Assembly: GCF_905171775.1 (NCBI RefSeq)
Contig: NC_053490.1
Coordinates: 86,291,786-86,355,785, forward strand
Length of the DNA: 64,000 nucleotides
From: Rana temporaria
Lineage: Eukaryota > Chordata > Amphibia > Anura > Ranidae
Reading direction: 5' to 3'
In this document: positions 1 to 10,812 of the stretch, piece by piece
Position numbering within the stretch: position 1 is the stretch's first letter
Layout: each line of letters begins with the position of its first letter
Position numbers and translations under genes: made by a program
The notes under the pieces: generated by a model
Told to the model about the DNA's origin: nothing
What the model saw: only the letters and a program-made list of their open reading frames with translations
Databases searched by the model: none

Positions 1-848
1 TGCCCTCGTGTGTTTCCAGTGGCACCTGTGCACTCCTGTGTCTACAGTGACCCCTGTGCCCATCCCTGTCTCCAGTGCCCATGTGTATCTAGTAATCCTT
101 GTGCGCTCCTGTGTCTATAATGACCCCTGTGTGCTCCTGTGTCTTCAGTAACCCCTGTGCCCTCCTGTGTCTCCAGTGACTCCTGTGCCTTTCTATGACC
201 CTTGTGTCTACAGTGACGCCTGTGCCCTCCTGTTTCTCCAGTGACCCCTGTGCCTCCAATGACCCCTGTGCCCTCTTGTGTCTCCAGTGACCTCTATTCC
301 CTCTTGTTTCTCTAGTGACCCCTGTGTGCTCCTCTGTTTCCAATGGCCCCTGAACTCCTGCATCTCCATTGACCCCATGCACTCATGTGTCTCCAGTGAC
401 TCCTGTGCACTTCTGTGTCCCCAGTAACCCCTGTGTCCTTCTGTGTCTTCAGTGACCCCTGTGCCTACCTGTGTCTCCAGGGACCCCTATGCACTTCTGT
501 GTCTCCAGTGACCCCTGCGCCTTTCTGTGTCTCCAGTGACCTCTATGTTTGCCCTCCTGTGTCTCAAGTAACCCCTGTGTCTCTAGTGACTCCTGTGTCT
601 CCAGTGACCCCTGTGCTTTCCTCTATTTCCAATGACTTCTGTGTCTCCAGTGACCCCTGTGAGTTCCTGTGTCTCCAGTGACCCCTGTGCCCTCCTTTTT
701 TCTCCATGACCCCTGTGCCCTCCTTTGTCTCCATGACCCCTGTGCCCACCTGTGTCTCCAGTTACCCCTGTGTGCTCCTGTGTCTCCAGTGACCCCTAAG
801 CCTTCTCGGGTCTCCAGTGATCTCTATGTATGCCCCCCTGTGTCTCAA
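1..848. repeat. 28-bp GT/CT-rich minisatellite
   Basis: Imperfect tandem array with a unit of about 28 bp, roughly gtgtctccagtgacccctgt plus gccctcct, repeated about 30 times with substitutions and small indels. The array runs off the left edge of the window. Its right edge is sharp at the start of a Tc1-like fragment near 849. The short open frames inside it (SPVTPV-type peptides) are by-products of the unit and not genes. Confidence 0.9.
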
Positions 849-1459
849 TCACACTTTGCTACAATGTAAAGTAGTGAGTGTACAGCTTGTATAACAGTGT
901 AAATTTGCTGTACCCTCAAAATAATTCAACACACAGCCATTAGTGTCTAAACCGCTGGCAACAAAAGTGAGCACACAACTAAATGAAAATGTCCAAATTG
1001 GGCCCAAAGTGTCAATATTTTGTGTGGCCACCATTATTTTCCAGCACTGCCTTAACCCTCTTGGGCATGGAGTTCACCAGAGATTCACAGGTTGCCACTG
1101 AAGTCCTCTTCCACTTCCACACTGTTAGAGACCTTGCGCTCCTCCACCTTCCGTTTGAGAATGCTTCAAAGATGCCCAATAGGGTTTAGGTCTGGAGACA
1201 TGCTTGGCCAGTCCATCACCTTTACCCTCAGCTTCTTTAGCAAAGCAGTGGCCATCTTGGAGGTGTGTTTGAGGTCGTTATTATGTTGGAATACTGCCCT
1301 GCGGCCCAGTCTCTGAAGGGAAGGGATCATGTCATAGTTCATGTTGGCATTCATGGTTCCCTCAATGAACCCCAGTGCCGGCTGCACTCATGCAGCCCCA
1401 GACCATGACACTCCCACCACCATGCTTGACTGTAGGCAAGACACACTTGTCTTCAGGGT
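849..1459 (-). mobile_element. Tc1-like transposon fragment 1, decayed
   Basis: Part of a Tc1/mariner-superfamily DNA transposon read on the minus strand. The segment from about 849 to 1000 matches the terminal region of a second copy at 53302-53530 almost base for base, so both belong to one family. The terminal inverted repeat itself is missing here. The element is cut on its other side by a hAT-like insertion beginning at 1460. It holds a broken transposase, listed separately. Confidence 0.8.
1023..1459 (-). pseudogene. Tc1-like transposase, C-terminal part, broken
   Basis: Reading the minus strand, the conserved Tc1 transposase blocks appear in order: KHGGGSVMVWGCM near 1384-1430, then RRAVFQHNNDLKHTSK, then MDWPSMSPDLNPIGHL, and a C-terminal LENNGGHTKY block near 1023-1050. 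These are the DDE catalytic core of the family. The protein is dead. There is a frameshift or stop near 1366 just after the WGCM block and another stop after the NPIGHL block. The position that is the third catalytic acidic residue in the family (NPIEHL) is glycine. The N-terminal DNA-binding domain is absent because the hAT-like element starting at 1460 interrupts the copy. Confidence 0.75.
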
Positions 1460-2259
1460 CAGTGCTACCACTAGGCAAACTAGGCAGCCGCCTAGGGCGC
1501 ACTGCTGCCTAGGGCACCCGGCCACTGGTGTTCCTACTCTCTTCTCTCTGAAGCAAGCAACTAAGTCTCAGCATCAGCAGGCAGAGGACTGTGTCTTTGT
1601 CCCGACTCCCAAATGAATGGAAGCAAGCAAACATTCATTGATGGGCACTGGTAGGCTGCACTGATGGGCACTGGTAGGCAACGCTGTATCCTGGCCTAGG
1701 GCAGCACTTTGCAGGGGGGCAGCACGGAAAGTGTCCCCGCTGGCTTGTGCTACACTGTTGGTGTAACGCAAGCTGTTTCTAATTTTGACTGTCCTATCAT
1801 CCTGGACAACAAACCTTCCTCACTGTGCTATATGTTTTCTGCTGTACCATTGGCATGGTTATATCTTCTTAGTCCTCTCCATAAAATTATCAGAAATTTG
1901 TGCTTGAAGTAGAACCATAGGCAACACTTTTTTTTTCATTTTGGATAGAGTAAGGGAGCGTTATAGCCCCTGTTAGTTAATTTTTTTTACCATCCCTGTC
2001 CAATTGCAGAGATTTCCCTTCACTTTCTGCCCCAAAGCTAAACAGGAAGTGATAGGAAATCTATGCAAATTAAGGGAATCCATTCCCCCCACCCAGGCAT
2101 TGAGAACTAGTGTCCCCACTCGAAAATGTCAGGGTGGGTCTTAAACAGAAAGGGGTGTGGCCTTGACAGGAAGGGGGTGGGTCATATTTAAATTTTTAAA
2201 TTAGGTGGTGTACGAGTTTACTCAGGCCTAGGGCAGCACAAAACCTAAATACACCACTG
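1460..2259. mobile_element. hAT-like non-autonomous element inserted in Tc1 copy 1
   Basis: The left end reads CAGTGCTACCACTAGGCA and the right end, reversed, reads CAGTGGTGTATTTAGG, which fits the CAGTGGNG style of hAT termini. Both subterminal regions contain the same GCCTAGGGC word (1490 and 2226, inverted). No clean 8-bp target duplication was seen, so the edges may have decayed. The part from about 1845 to 2090 recurs at 37033-37290, so at least that internal piece belongs to a dispersed repeat. No coding potential. Confidence 0.55.
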
Positions 2260-3439
2260 AGTACAAGTGTGATGTATATACAAGCCAAATCAATTAGGAG
2301 TTCAAAATATTCTCAAATGAGAAAAGCTAAGTACAACACTATACACAAAACACCATGCTATGCAGTTATTTATAACTTCTTATAAAGCCAAAAAATCTTG
2401 TACCAACAAAATTATTTAATATTCACCCAAAGCACATTAGAAGAGCCGATTTCCCGTATAGGGCTATTAATCCAGGGAGCAGACACGCCAAATTACAAGT
2501 TATTAATAAAAACAGTGATTATATGTCTGAGTTTACAGATGCTCACTGTAAAGGTTCTGCAGGATGCGTTACATGTCAGAAAGGGAATACTTGCAAACCA
2601 TTTAAATGACGGATTAAACCGCTTTATAGGCAAGTGAGCAGATAAACAGATATTACAAAATCCGCTTTGCGTGTTTGCTTGTTTTTTTTATTATTATTAT
2701 TGTTGTTTTTTAAATAAAGTATTAAATTCAATATTTAAAGTTTGTTATATTTAATAGTATTTATATGTATGTTAGATTTTCTAAAACACAATTTTTCATT
2801 TTTTTTCAAGTAAATATGAAATATTGCATATGAATATATTATATTTACTATTTTAAGTCAGGAAATGGTATTCTGGGCTCCTTTTCAAGTGTTTACAGGT
2901 TAACATCAACTGCTCTGCTAAAAAATCTTATTATTTACAGATCTAAATAGTGCTCAGATTTTCATATACAGAGAGATGGTATTAATAGACAAGTTCATTT
3001 TTTGTGAACTTGTCTTTTATTAAATGCCCCACCACCTTAAATGCAGTCTGCCATGCCATTTAAGCAATCTTTACTATGCTGCCCTGCCTGACACCGCACA
3101 GCCTTTCTTCTGTGCCTGCAAAACATCTGACATACAGATTTCATAGCAATGAATAGGGCTGAGGAACGCTTGTGCTCTTTGAAGAAGGGTGGTTTTTGGA
3201 AGAATGGCTGTGCAACGCTAGACAGTGCCACGCAGAGAGGCTTGCTGCAACAGGGAAAAGGGTAAGTATTTAACAAAGTAACCTGCACTCAGGTTGAGTG
3301 GAGAGATTTCTTAAAGAATATGATCTTCTTTTTTTAAAGTTGATCTCCAGGAAAAGACTCTCTATAACCCATGTACCTTATCTATATTTTGAACTGTAAA
3401 ATATTATACTTAAAACACCAATAACATACTTGAAACATA
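2260..3439. other. AT-rich stretch without recognised feature
   Basis: AT-rich DNA with homopolymer runs. The longest open frames (79 and 83 codons) show no recognisable domain or motif. I see no inverted termini or tandem structure. Confidence 0.6.
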
Positions 3440-3447
3440 CTTGAAAC

Positions 3448-3693
3448 CAGGGCTATCTTAATGAGTGGGCACACCTGGGCACTGCCCAGAGGCCCCAGCT
3501 GCAATTTCCCCAAAGCAGCTGGTCCTTGAGCCCACGCTGCCCCCGAAAATGATGGCACTGAGAGTGATAGATGCACAGGGGAGGCAGTCTGCCTCCTACC
3601 TACTTGATGTCTGTTTACCTGCACTGTCATCATTGTAGGGACCCCAGAGCATTACTTTGCCCAGGGGCCCATGATGCTATTAAGACGTCCCTG
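3448..3693. mobile_element. hAT-like MITE with 8-bp target duplication
   Basis: A 246-bp element starting CAGGGCTATCTTAA and ending, in inverted form, CAGGGACGTCTTAA. It is flanked on both sides by the exact 8-mer CTTGAAAC (3440-3447 and 3694-3701). The 8-bp duplication and CAGGG termini are the hallmarks of hAT transposition. There is no coding content. Similar CAGGGCCGTC termini occur on the elements at 15441 and 17725. Confidence 0.85.
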
Positions 3694-3709
3694 CTTGAAA
3701 CTTCAGTTA

Positions 3710-4234
3710 CTGTATTTATCGGCGTATACCGTACACTTTTTTGCCCTGAAAATCAGGGCAAAATCGTGGGTGCGCGGTAAACGCCGATACCCGCTTTCCC
3801 GCACCGAGTTTTGAATACTGCGCCGACATATACCGAGCGCAGTACACTCGGGTATAGTCGGGCAGTCTCGGCTCCTTCCGCGCTCACGTCCTGGACGTAC
3901 AGGTCGTCAGCGCGAGAGTTGCCGAGCATTGCCGACAATACACGAGTGTACTGCGCTCTGTATATGTCGGCGCAGTATTCAAACTCGGCGCGGGAAACGA
4001 GCGGGGAGGACGCCGGACCCGACAAAGAGGACACCCGAAGCCGCAGAAGGACGCCGGACCCGACGAAGAGGACACCCGAAGCCGCAGACGAACGCTGGAC
4101 CCGACGAGGCCGCCGATGGACGCCGCGCAAGACACCAAAACTAAGTACAAAAAAAACTTTTTTTCCACAGGATTCGGGGCAACTTTAGGGGTGCGCGGTA
4201 TACGCAGGAGCGCGTTATACCGCGATAAATACGG
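3710..4234. mobile_element. TA-flanked palindromic MITE, family TA-1, copy 1
   Basis: Begins CTGTATTTATCGGCGTATAC and ends with the inverted form (GATAAATACGG), flanked by TA on both sides (3708-3709, 4235-4236), which suggests a Tc1/mariner-type mobiliser. An internal inverted repeat built on ccgacatataccgagcgcag lies at 3823-3842 and again, inverted, near 3955-3975. The right half carries an imperfect repeat of gacgccggacccgac. Two more copies are at 8844 and 62309. GC-rich relative to its surroundings, with no coding signature. Confidence 0.8.
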
Positions 4235-4236
4235 TA

Positions 4237-4629
4237 TTTGACAGGCTGGGCCTGCTAAGACTGTAGACCAGGCAGATAGACAATTAGGAATACCAGTGTA
4301 CATGTGCTGTCATTTTCTGCATCTTCATTGTCCAGTCACAGGCTTGGGTGGAGAGGGGACCAACCTGTATTGCTTAACTGCAGCAGAAAAATTTAAGTCA
4401 CCAACTTGGATGTGCTGTGTGGCAAGAATGTGTAAATCTCAGGACTGGATGGACAAAAATAACAATCCTTTGGTAGGTAAAACCGCTCCCATATACAACA
4501 TGCATTCCAAATGCGTATTGCACATGTCTGTAATTTACAGTGTATGGACACACAGAGTAAAATATAGCTGCAGCTGTGGTGTCCAAAAGCCACAGCTGCA
4601 ACATATTTTACACCAAAAAAAAAACCCCA
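4237..4629. other. No recognised feature
   Basis: Moderately AT-rich sequence. Open frames of 117 and 82 codons on opposite strands overlap each other and contain no recognisable domain. I treat them as chance frames. Confidence 0.5.
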
Positions 4630-5560
4630 AAGGGAAAACACTGCGCTAGATATAAATATAAATGTTATACACCATTGATGAGTGATGAATTAATAATTAG
4701 CTGCCAGTACCAAAAAAGTTGTGATACAAAAATTCCTAAAACATGTGTAATATACAGTACAGCGCTCAGAAAAAAATGTGAAGAAGATCTAAAATAAATT
4801 AAATTGATCTTGAATATAACTGTGATAATGAGTGAAAAATGAGAAATGAATCTCACAGTGACAAATTCATGTAAAAAAAAACAGTGTAAGTGACACAAAA
4901 AAAATAAAGAAAAACGTGTGAATGAAGAAAGAGTACCACTACATAAAATGGATGGAGGAACATAAGAAAAATTAGTCCTTATAAGGTTAATCAGTCCTTA
5001 TGGGGTTAATTCCAAGTGAACACCCAAAGGGGCAAACTTCATCCACCAGGAAGGCACCCAGAAGTGGTAATGTAGTCTCCTTACCCTATCTGTGTGACCA
5101 CGGTTACAGTGGTCCCAACAAACGTGGGGATTTTAGGTCTCCCTTCGGACCCTCTATGGAATGTCTGAGGTGGTATCTGTTGTCTCGAATAATCAGAGAA
5201 AGAGAAGAAGACCATAGCATAATACCATAAAATGTGAATTTATTAGGCCAAGTAACTATGCACTTACAAAACTGTAGAGATCTGATTGCGATATGAACAA
5301 ATCCTATGGAGGCGTGGCAGCTTCTCCTGTGTGTATAGGCTCCGTGCTTCCTTGTCTAGAAAAGCGTGATGACGTCGGATTTGCAGGCCACACCTATGCG
5401 TTTCGTCACCACAGACATCGTCTGGGATTGGCTGCTGGATTCGTTTTCGAATCCAGCAGCCAATCACAGACGACGTCCGTGGTGACGAAATGCGTAGGTG
5501 TGGCTTGTAGATCCGACGGCAACATATTTTAGTCTACAGGAATTCAATAGAGAAAATGCT
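4630..5560. mobile_element. Retroelement-like non-coding segment (family uncertain)
   Basis: AT-rich sequence leading to a long hairpin at 5371-5520. The hairpin stem carries acgaaatgcgta and acgaaacgcata words, close to the gaaacgcgtt word found in other dispersed elements here (6471, 50810). The style resembles the non-coding ends of amphibian Penelope-like or SINE-like elements, but no coding domain, target duplication or tail confirms it. Confidence 0.3.
5371..5520. repeat. Long inverted repeat (hairpin) with 4-nt loop
   Basis: Left arm 5387-5443 and right arm 5448-5504 are nearly perfect inverted copies (57 bp each) around a TTTT loop. Weaker pairing continues outward to about 5371 and 5520. 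Most differences between arms are single substitutions, so the duplication and inversion look fairly recent, or the structure is maintained. Confidence 0.85.
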
Positions 5561-6149
5561 CACCTGTACATTTCTAAAGTCAGGTATTTAGGATTTTTCA
5601 GGTGCAGCAGTCGTCTATTAATTTAAACTAAGGGCAAGGTCTTATACAGATAGAAAATAATCCTAACCCTTTAAAATAATCCCATTCTGTGGCATTTAAG
5701 CCTTAAATGAAGACAGCTGTATTTACTAGTGCAACTTATAACACCCAAGTGAAATATATAACACCAACATGTCAAAAAAACAAGTCAAAAACAGAATCAC
5801 TAAGTTGGAAAAAGGATCACCCCCTGTGTCAGTATTTTATTTAACCACTTTTTGCTATAATTACAGCCTTTAGTCTGTTGGGATATGTCTCTACTAACAT
5901 TGTATTTCTAGACTTTGCAATATTTGCCCACTCTTCTTTGCAGAATTGCTCAAGTTCAGTTACATTTGATGGTGACTGTTTGTGGACTGCAGTCTTCAAG
6001 TCATTCCACACATTTTCAAATGGGTTTAAGTCTGGGCTCTGACTAGGCCATGCAAGGACATTCACCCTTTTCTCCTTCAATCACTGTGTGGTCATTTTTG
6101 CTGTGTGCTTTGGGTCATTGTCATGTTGGAAGATAAACTTTCTTTCCAT

Positions 6150-6576
6150 CATAGGCGTGCGCAGAGGGTGTGCCAGGTGTGCCCAGGCACACCCTAATCA
6201 CATCATGCAGCTCAGTACCCCCTCCTGCAGCGCTACCGGCTTCCCTCCTCTCCCGCCATCTGCTGCTGCGGGCACACACAGATGATGCTTCAGGATAAGT
6301 GGGTGAAGTAGTAATGCCCCTTACCTTTCTGAATGAACACAGTGATTGGTACCATGTAAAAATGTATAAGAAAGAACCGGGAAGGCCACACTTCAAAAAT
6401 AAAAATTTGTTCCTTTTAATAAAAACTGGTCACAACATGGATGTCACAGCAAAAAAATCGGGAAAAAGGGCTAACGCGTTTCACACTCTCATACAGTGCT
6501 TATTCATAGCTGATTGGTACCATGTGTTTGAGCTTTGGGGTGCACACCCTAATACCATAGGCTGCACACACATATG
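6150..6576. mobile_element. hAT-like element inside Tc1 copy 2
   Basis: The left end CATAGGCGTGCGCAGAGG is matched by the inverted right end CATATGTGTGTGCAGCC. The flanks are CTTTCCAT (6142-6149) and CTTCCCAT (6577-6584), an 8-bp duplication with one mismatch. The Tc1 transposase reads on both sides of it, which confirms the insertion. It carries its own nested retroposed fragment at 6358-6510. A related GGTGTGCCCAGGCACACC word appears at 43802. Confidence 0.75.
6358..6510 (-). mobile_element. Short retroposed fragment with 15-bp target duplication
   Basis: A 153-bp segment flanked by the exact 15-mer TGATTGGTACCATGT (6343-6357 and 6511-6525), the size expected for target-primed retroposition. 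On the minus strand it starts with a core tgaataagcactgtatgag ... gaaacgcgttag shared with 50810-50843 and ends near an A/T-rich tail. It has no coding capacity. It may be a 5'-truncated SINE or Penelope-like 3' end. Confidence 0.65.
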
Positions 6577-6686
6577 CTTCCCATTGACAACTTTCTGCAG
6601 TAGTTTTTCCTCAAGAATTTGATGGTATTTTTCCCCATCATTCTTCTCTTTCCTGACAACTTCTCCAGTCCCTGCTGCAGAGAAAC

Positions 6687-6800
6687 GCCCCCATAACAGG
6701 ACATTTCCACCCCCCCCATAACAGGACATTACCACCCCCCCCCCCATAATAGGATATTACCACCTCCCCCTCCCCCCCATAACAGGATATTACCACCTCC
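6687..6800. repeat. Short minisatellite, unit about 27 bp
   Basis: Four or so imperfect units of cccccataacaggacatt plus accac with variable C runs, lying inside the Tc1 copy 2 remnant. It is a local expansion. Confidence 0.8.
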
Positions 6801-7270
6801 ATGCATTACTGTAGGAATGATGTTATTTGGATGGTGAGCTTTATTGGATTTCTGCCAGACATATTGTTTGGTGTTCAGGCCAAATCCTTCAATTTTAGTC
6901 TCACCTGATCTTTTCCATGTGACATTGTATCAGAATCTTCAAGGTGCATTTTAAGTGGTCAGATGAAACTAAAATTGAACAAGTATATATTTCTTTATTT
7001 TTTGTGTAAATATGTGGTACCTTGCTGATGGTTTTTGAATGAATACTTTTGAATATCAGAGTACCCATAAAATGAATGCAGAGGAGGTCTTTTGATTACG
7101 CAGCCTCAGAAACCACTAAAATTAGAGGCATTTTTATGAGACTGAAACATTTCTCGATTGCAGAAATGCACCAGTGTTTATTCATGCGTAGTTCTCAAAA
7201 CCTAATAATCTATGTTTTGAAAAATATACTCCTATGCATGGGCAAGTGCCAACACTTATGCACACATATA

Positions 7271-7971
7271 GCCAGATTCAGAGAGGTTTACGCCGGCGTA
7301 TCAGTAGATACGCCGTCGAAACTCTGAATCTGCATCGTCGTACATTTAAGTGTATTCTCAAATTGAGATACACTTAAATCTAGCTAAGATACGACGGCGC
7401 CGTCGTATCTTAGCTGTCTATTTAGGCCGGCCGCTAGGGGCGTGTACGCTGATTTATGCCTAGAATGCGTAAATCAGCGAGATACGCCTATTCACGAACA
7501 TACGCTTGCCCATCGCAGTAAAGATACGCCTTTTACGTAAGGCGTTTTCAGGCGTAAAGTTAGTCCAACAAAAAGCTGGCCTAGCCAATGTTAAGTATGG
7601 ACGTCGGTCCAGCGTCGAATTTTGAAATTTTTACGTCGTTTGCATGAGTCGTCTGTGAATGGGGCTGGGCGTCATTTACGTTGACGTCGAAACCAATAAG
7701 TCTTTGCGGCGTAATTTGGACCATGCGCACTGGGATATGTCTACGGACGGCGCATGAGCCGTTCGTAAAAAACGTCAATCACGTCGGGTCACGATTCATT
7801 AGCATAAAACACGCCCACCGCTTCACAATTTGAATTAGGCGTGCTTAGGCCAGCACATTTACGCTACGCCGCCGTAACTTAGGACGCAAGTGCTTTGTGA
7901 ATACAGCACTTGCCTCTCTAACTTAATACGCTACGCCTGCCTAACGTTAGGCTCACATACCTGAATCTGGC
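7271..7971. mobile_element. GGG-family palindromic MITE, copy 1
   Basis: Starts GCCAGATTCAGAGAGG and ends CTGAATCTGGC. CpG-rich, with many gatacgacggcgtatc-type words in both orientations and a central ggccggccgctaggggcg word. No coding capacity. Seven copies of the family occur in the window: here, 14285, 28092, 31700, 41404, 50064 and 58226. This copy has lost the outermost GG/CC bases, so its target duplication is unclear. Confidence 0.85.
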
Positions 7972-8843
7972 TAATAGACATGCATGGCATTTTCTGTAAT
8001 GCATTCCAGGGGGATAAACATGCTACAGCCATGGCTCCTGGACGCCATTTTATTCTGTATTCCCATATTCTGTAAATAACAGCTGTGTGCAAGAGCCGTA
8101 ACTGTTTTCCTGGAGTTTGGCTTAAAAAAAAAGAGCTGCTTATAAAAAATCTGGGCACACATTTTGTCTGCTGCAACTTTGATCCTGGCGTTCATCTTGT
8201 GAACCTTTCTGCTTCGCTGACTATATTTCTATAATTCCAGTATCCTCGTCTGCTGAATTTTTCCTGAACCCTGAACAATGTGTTCCTTGGCCTCAGGTCA
8301 GCACCAACTTTTCTTTTTCAGGAACTTTGTAAAAAGAAAAATTGACTCAGAAAGTAGAAGCACGGATTTTTTTTTGTTTTTAGCACTGCTAAGACCCGTT
8401 CACACTGCTGGCCAGGGGGCAATGAAAACGATGGTTGATCTGCAGTTTTTCTGCCTCCCAGACTGCCCACCTATATAAAGACATGTAGCCGTTCAGGGCT
8501 GTACACATGCCACAACCGTGATGCTTTGTTTTGTAGCCATGCCAAAAATGAAATCCATTATCATGTTCAGTAGACAATACCACCACCAAACACAACCCAT
8601 TTAAGTAAAAGGGGCCGCGACGCAACTGCCCTGCAACCACGCAATGCATGTGGTTGAGGCATGGTAGTTTGACATTTGAGGGTTAAAATAGGCAGCGAGG
8701 AGTTGACATATCGCCTCTAAGATGCCAACCACCCTCTGAGCTGGATTTCTGCTTTCATTGACTAATTGAGTGACTGAGTTTACTTGTGGCTGGAGTTGCC
8801 CTTTAAAGCTGAACTTCCGGCAGATATAAAGAAAAATAATGTA
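7972..8843. other. No firmly recognised feature
   Basis: Mixed sequence with short open frames only. A gttcacactgctgg word near 8398 resembles the ends of PIF-like MITEs elsewhere in the window, but no matching right end was found. Confidence 0.5.
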
Positions 8844-9165
8844 CCGTATTTATTGGCGTATACCGCGCACTTTTTTGCCCTGAAAATCAGGGCAAAATCG
8901 TGGGTGCGCGGTATACGACGATACCCGCTTTCCCGCGCCGAGTTTAAATACTGTGCCGGCATATACCGAGCGCAGTACACTCGTGTATAGTCGGGCAGGC
9001 TCGGCTCCTCTCGCGCTCACGTCCTGGACGTACAGGATGGACGCCGATGGACGCCGCGCAAGACACCAAAACTGTAAGTACTAAAATCTTTTTTTACAGG
9101 AATGTCGGGTCCACTTTAGGGGTGCGCGCTATACGCCGGAGCGCGCAATACCCCGATAAATACAG
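8844..9165. mobile_element. TA-flanked MITE, family TA-1, copy 2
   Basis: A 322-bp copy of the element at 3710. Ends are CCGTATTTATTGGCG and, inverted, CTGTATTTATCGGGG, flanked by TA (8842-8843, 9166-9167). It retains the gccctgaaaatcagggc palindrome and the ccgagcgcagtacactcg word but has lost the second half of the internal inverted repeat, so it is a deletion derivative of copy 1. Confidence 0.8.
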
Positions 9166-9396
9166 TACTTTTAGGTATTACTGATATAAGTATGTGATTG
9201 TTTATATTGGCTGCCTGTAGTCCTTTGTAGATTAACACTAAGACAGAGAAAAGGCTGGAGATGGAAACCTGACCAAGCCGTATTGCTTACCTCTAGTGCA
9301 GAGCTCTTCAGATTTTCTTTTTGTTTTTGATCCTGCAAGGTAAAGCCATGATGAGCTAGTATGCATCGCATACTAGCACATTATGTTAAACTTACC

Positions 9397-9985
9397 TTAA
9401 AGTGGATGTAAAGCCACTCTCATCCTTTCTAAACTACTGATATAGTGCTGATCTATAAGGATATAGATGCCTCCTGCATGTATCCTTACCTGTCGAATGT
9501 CTCCATTCTGTCTGTTATAAGAACTGAAAAACTGCAGATTCTGTAGGTGGATCTGTTGTCTGGAGCTCGGTGGGTGGAGTCGTGATGTCAGTAGACTCCC
9601 CGCCCACCTCTACACTCCCCTTGTCAACATGCATTTTCTCCTGTGTATTCCTTACACTAAATTCTGCTATGATCACTAACATCCAGTCAAAATCCAGAAA
9701 AGTAACCACATGACTTCAGAAAAGGAGTGGGGGTGGGAATTAAAAAATAATGCCTATCTCAGGCTAGTGCATGAGATATGTAAATAACCTGTCATTCACA
9801 GCAAGGGGGAAGAACGGACAAAAGGTTTTCTCCTGTTTGTCCGTTTATCTCACTGAAAAAAGAGAAGAGGATTGCTCAGAGCTGGATTAACTCTTTGTGG
9901 CAAGACTGGGCACAGATGATAGGAAATCTTATACTCTACATTGTGACAGCAAAAAAAAAAAAAATCGGGTTCACGTCCACTTTAA
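9397..9985. mobile_element. T2/Kolobok-like MITE (TTAAAGTGGATGT family), empty-site copy
   Basis: Begins TTAAAGTGGATGTAAAG and ends TCCACTTTAA. It matches the element at 59384-60498 along its whole length except for a 515-bp insertion there. In this copy the corresponding point is the uninterrupted CCTTACACTAA near 9650-9660. The TTAAAG terminus and TTAA edges are typical of Kolobok-type T2 MITEs known from Xenopus. Non-coding. Confidence 0.8.
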
Positions 9986-10498
9986 ATGAAATCTTCCAGT
10001 GCTCGCTGTCACCACTGCAGGTGTTCCCATCTTCAACTGGTCTTCCTTCCAGGTTCACCGCTGTGTGACTGGCCAAAGCCGCAAGGTCGTCACTCCTGCA
10101 CAAGGACCCAGGTGGTTGCTCCTCTGGAGCGCATGCGCCGGTGATGTCACCGGCTGCATGTACAATAAATACCTCCCAAATGATACACGTTTTGGAGATA
10201 TTTACACTACCTATAGGTAAGCCTTATTATAGGTTTATCTATAGATAAAGGTCAGAGATGGGAGTTTACTCCCACTTTAGCTTAGAACGAAGCCCTCCAG
10301 CGGCACGCTGTTACCGCTGAAGGCGCTTCCATGTTCACCAGGTCTTCCTTCCGGGTTCATGGACTCTGGCTGTGTGAGTGGCCACCATTCACAGCACACG
10401 ACTGGCATGGTATGTGCACGTTAAGAGATATTTACTGTACTCATAGGTAAGACTTACCTATAAGTAAAAGTCATGCATGGGAGTTTACTCCTACTTTA
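9986..10498. repeat. Two tandem copies of a ~240-bp repeat
   Basis: Two related blocks, about 9986-10280 and 10281-10498. Each contains tcttccttcc-ggttca, a ctgtgtgactggcc-like word and cataggtaagcctta-like words, and each ends gggagtttactccyactttag. A more distant relative is at about 20300-20540. Non-coding dispersed repeat of unknown family. Confidence 0.6.
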
Positions 10499-10499
10499 A

Positions 10500-10812
10500 G
10501 GCCTGGTTCACACTGCTGCGAATTCTATTGTGAATTTGAGCCGTTGCGATTTCTCAAATTCGCAAGTCATTTAAATGACATAGTTTAACATTAGTGTCGT
10601 TCACATCAATGCGTTGCGAATATAAGCTGCGGGAAAAGGGTCCTGTGCGAGTTTGATCCATGTGCAATGCGAATTCAGCTCTATAAACTGGCATTCCCTG
10701 AAATCGCAGTGGCGAATTGCGGCAAGATCGAGGCAAATTTGCTGCAAAAATGCAACTGCGAAATCGTGGTAAAATCACATGATTTTGAATTCGCAGCAGT
10801 GTGAACCTAGCC
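10500..10812. mobile_element. PIF/Harbinger-like MITE with TAA duplication
   Basis: Ends GGCCTGGTTCACACTGCTGC and the inverted GGCTAGGTTCACACTGCTGC, flanked by TAA on both sides (10497-10499, 10813-10815). A 3-bp TWA duplication is the PIF/Harbinger pattern. Rich in gcgaatt words in both orientations. Related-looking ends occur at 47753, 49021 and 57471. Confidence 0.75.

Larger units (their letters stand above)
5841..6660 (-). pseudogene. Tc1-like transposase 2, split and broken
   Basis: On the minus strand the order is a WGRFSAAGTGEVVRKEK block (about 6635-6690), an EEKLLQKVVNGK block, then, beyond the insertion, FQHDNDPKHTAK (about 6110-6145), a stop codon, and an 80-codon open frame at 5841-6080 with LAWPSQSPDLNPFENVW and a C-terminal NRLKAVIIAKSG. 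The second catalytic aspartate (HDND) and third acidic residue (NPFE) are retained. The gene is nevertheless dead: it is split by a 427-bp insertion and has an in-frame stop just before the 5841-6080 frame. Confidence 0.75.
5760..6930 (-). mobile_element. Tc1-like transposon 2, interrupted by a hAT-like element
   Basis: Minus-strand Tc1/mariner-superfamily element. Homology runs from about 5800 to 6149, is broken by an insertion at 6150-6576, and resumes from about 6577 to 6930. It is a different family from the copy at 849 because the transposase blocks differ in sequence. The terminal inverted repeats could not be fixed. A C-rich minisatellite has expanded within it (6687-6800). Confidence 0.75.

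Noticed and set aside
1..848. Overlapping frames rich in Ser-Pro-Val-Thr, mucin-like
   Set aside because: A 28-bp unit is not a multiple of three, so frames shift from unit to unit. This is a minisatellite.
3753..4303. Three overlapping frames of 125-139 codons rich in Arg and Pro
   Set aside because: They lie within a GC-rich palindromic MITE (3710-4234). The copies at 8844 and 62309 do not preserve the frames.
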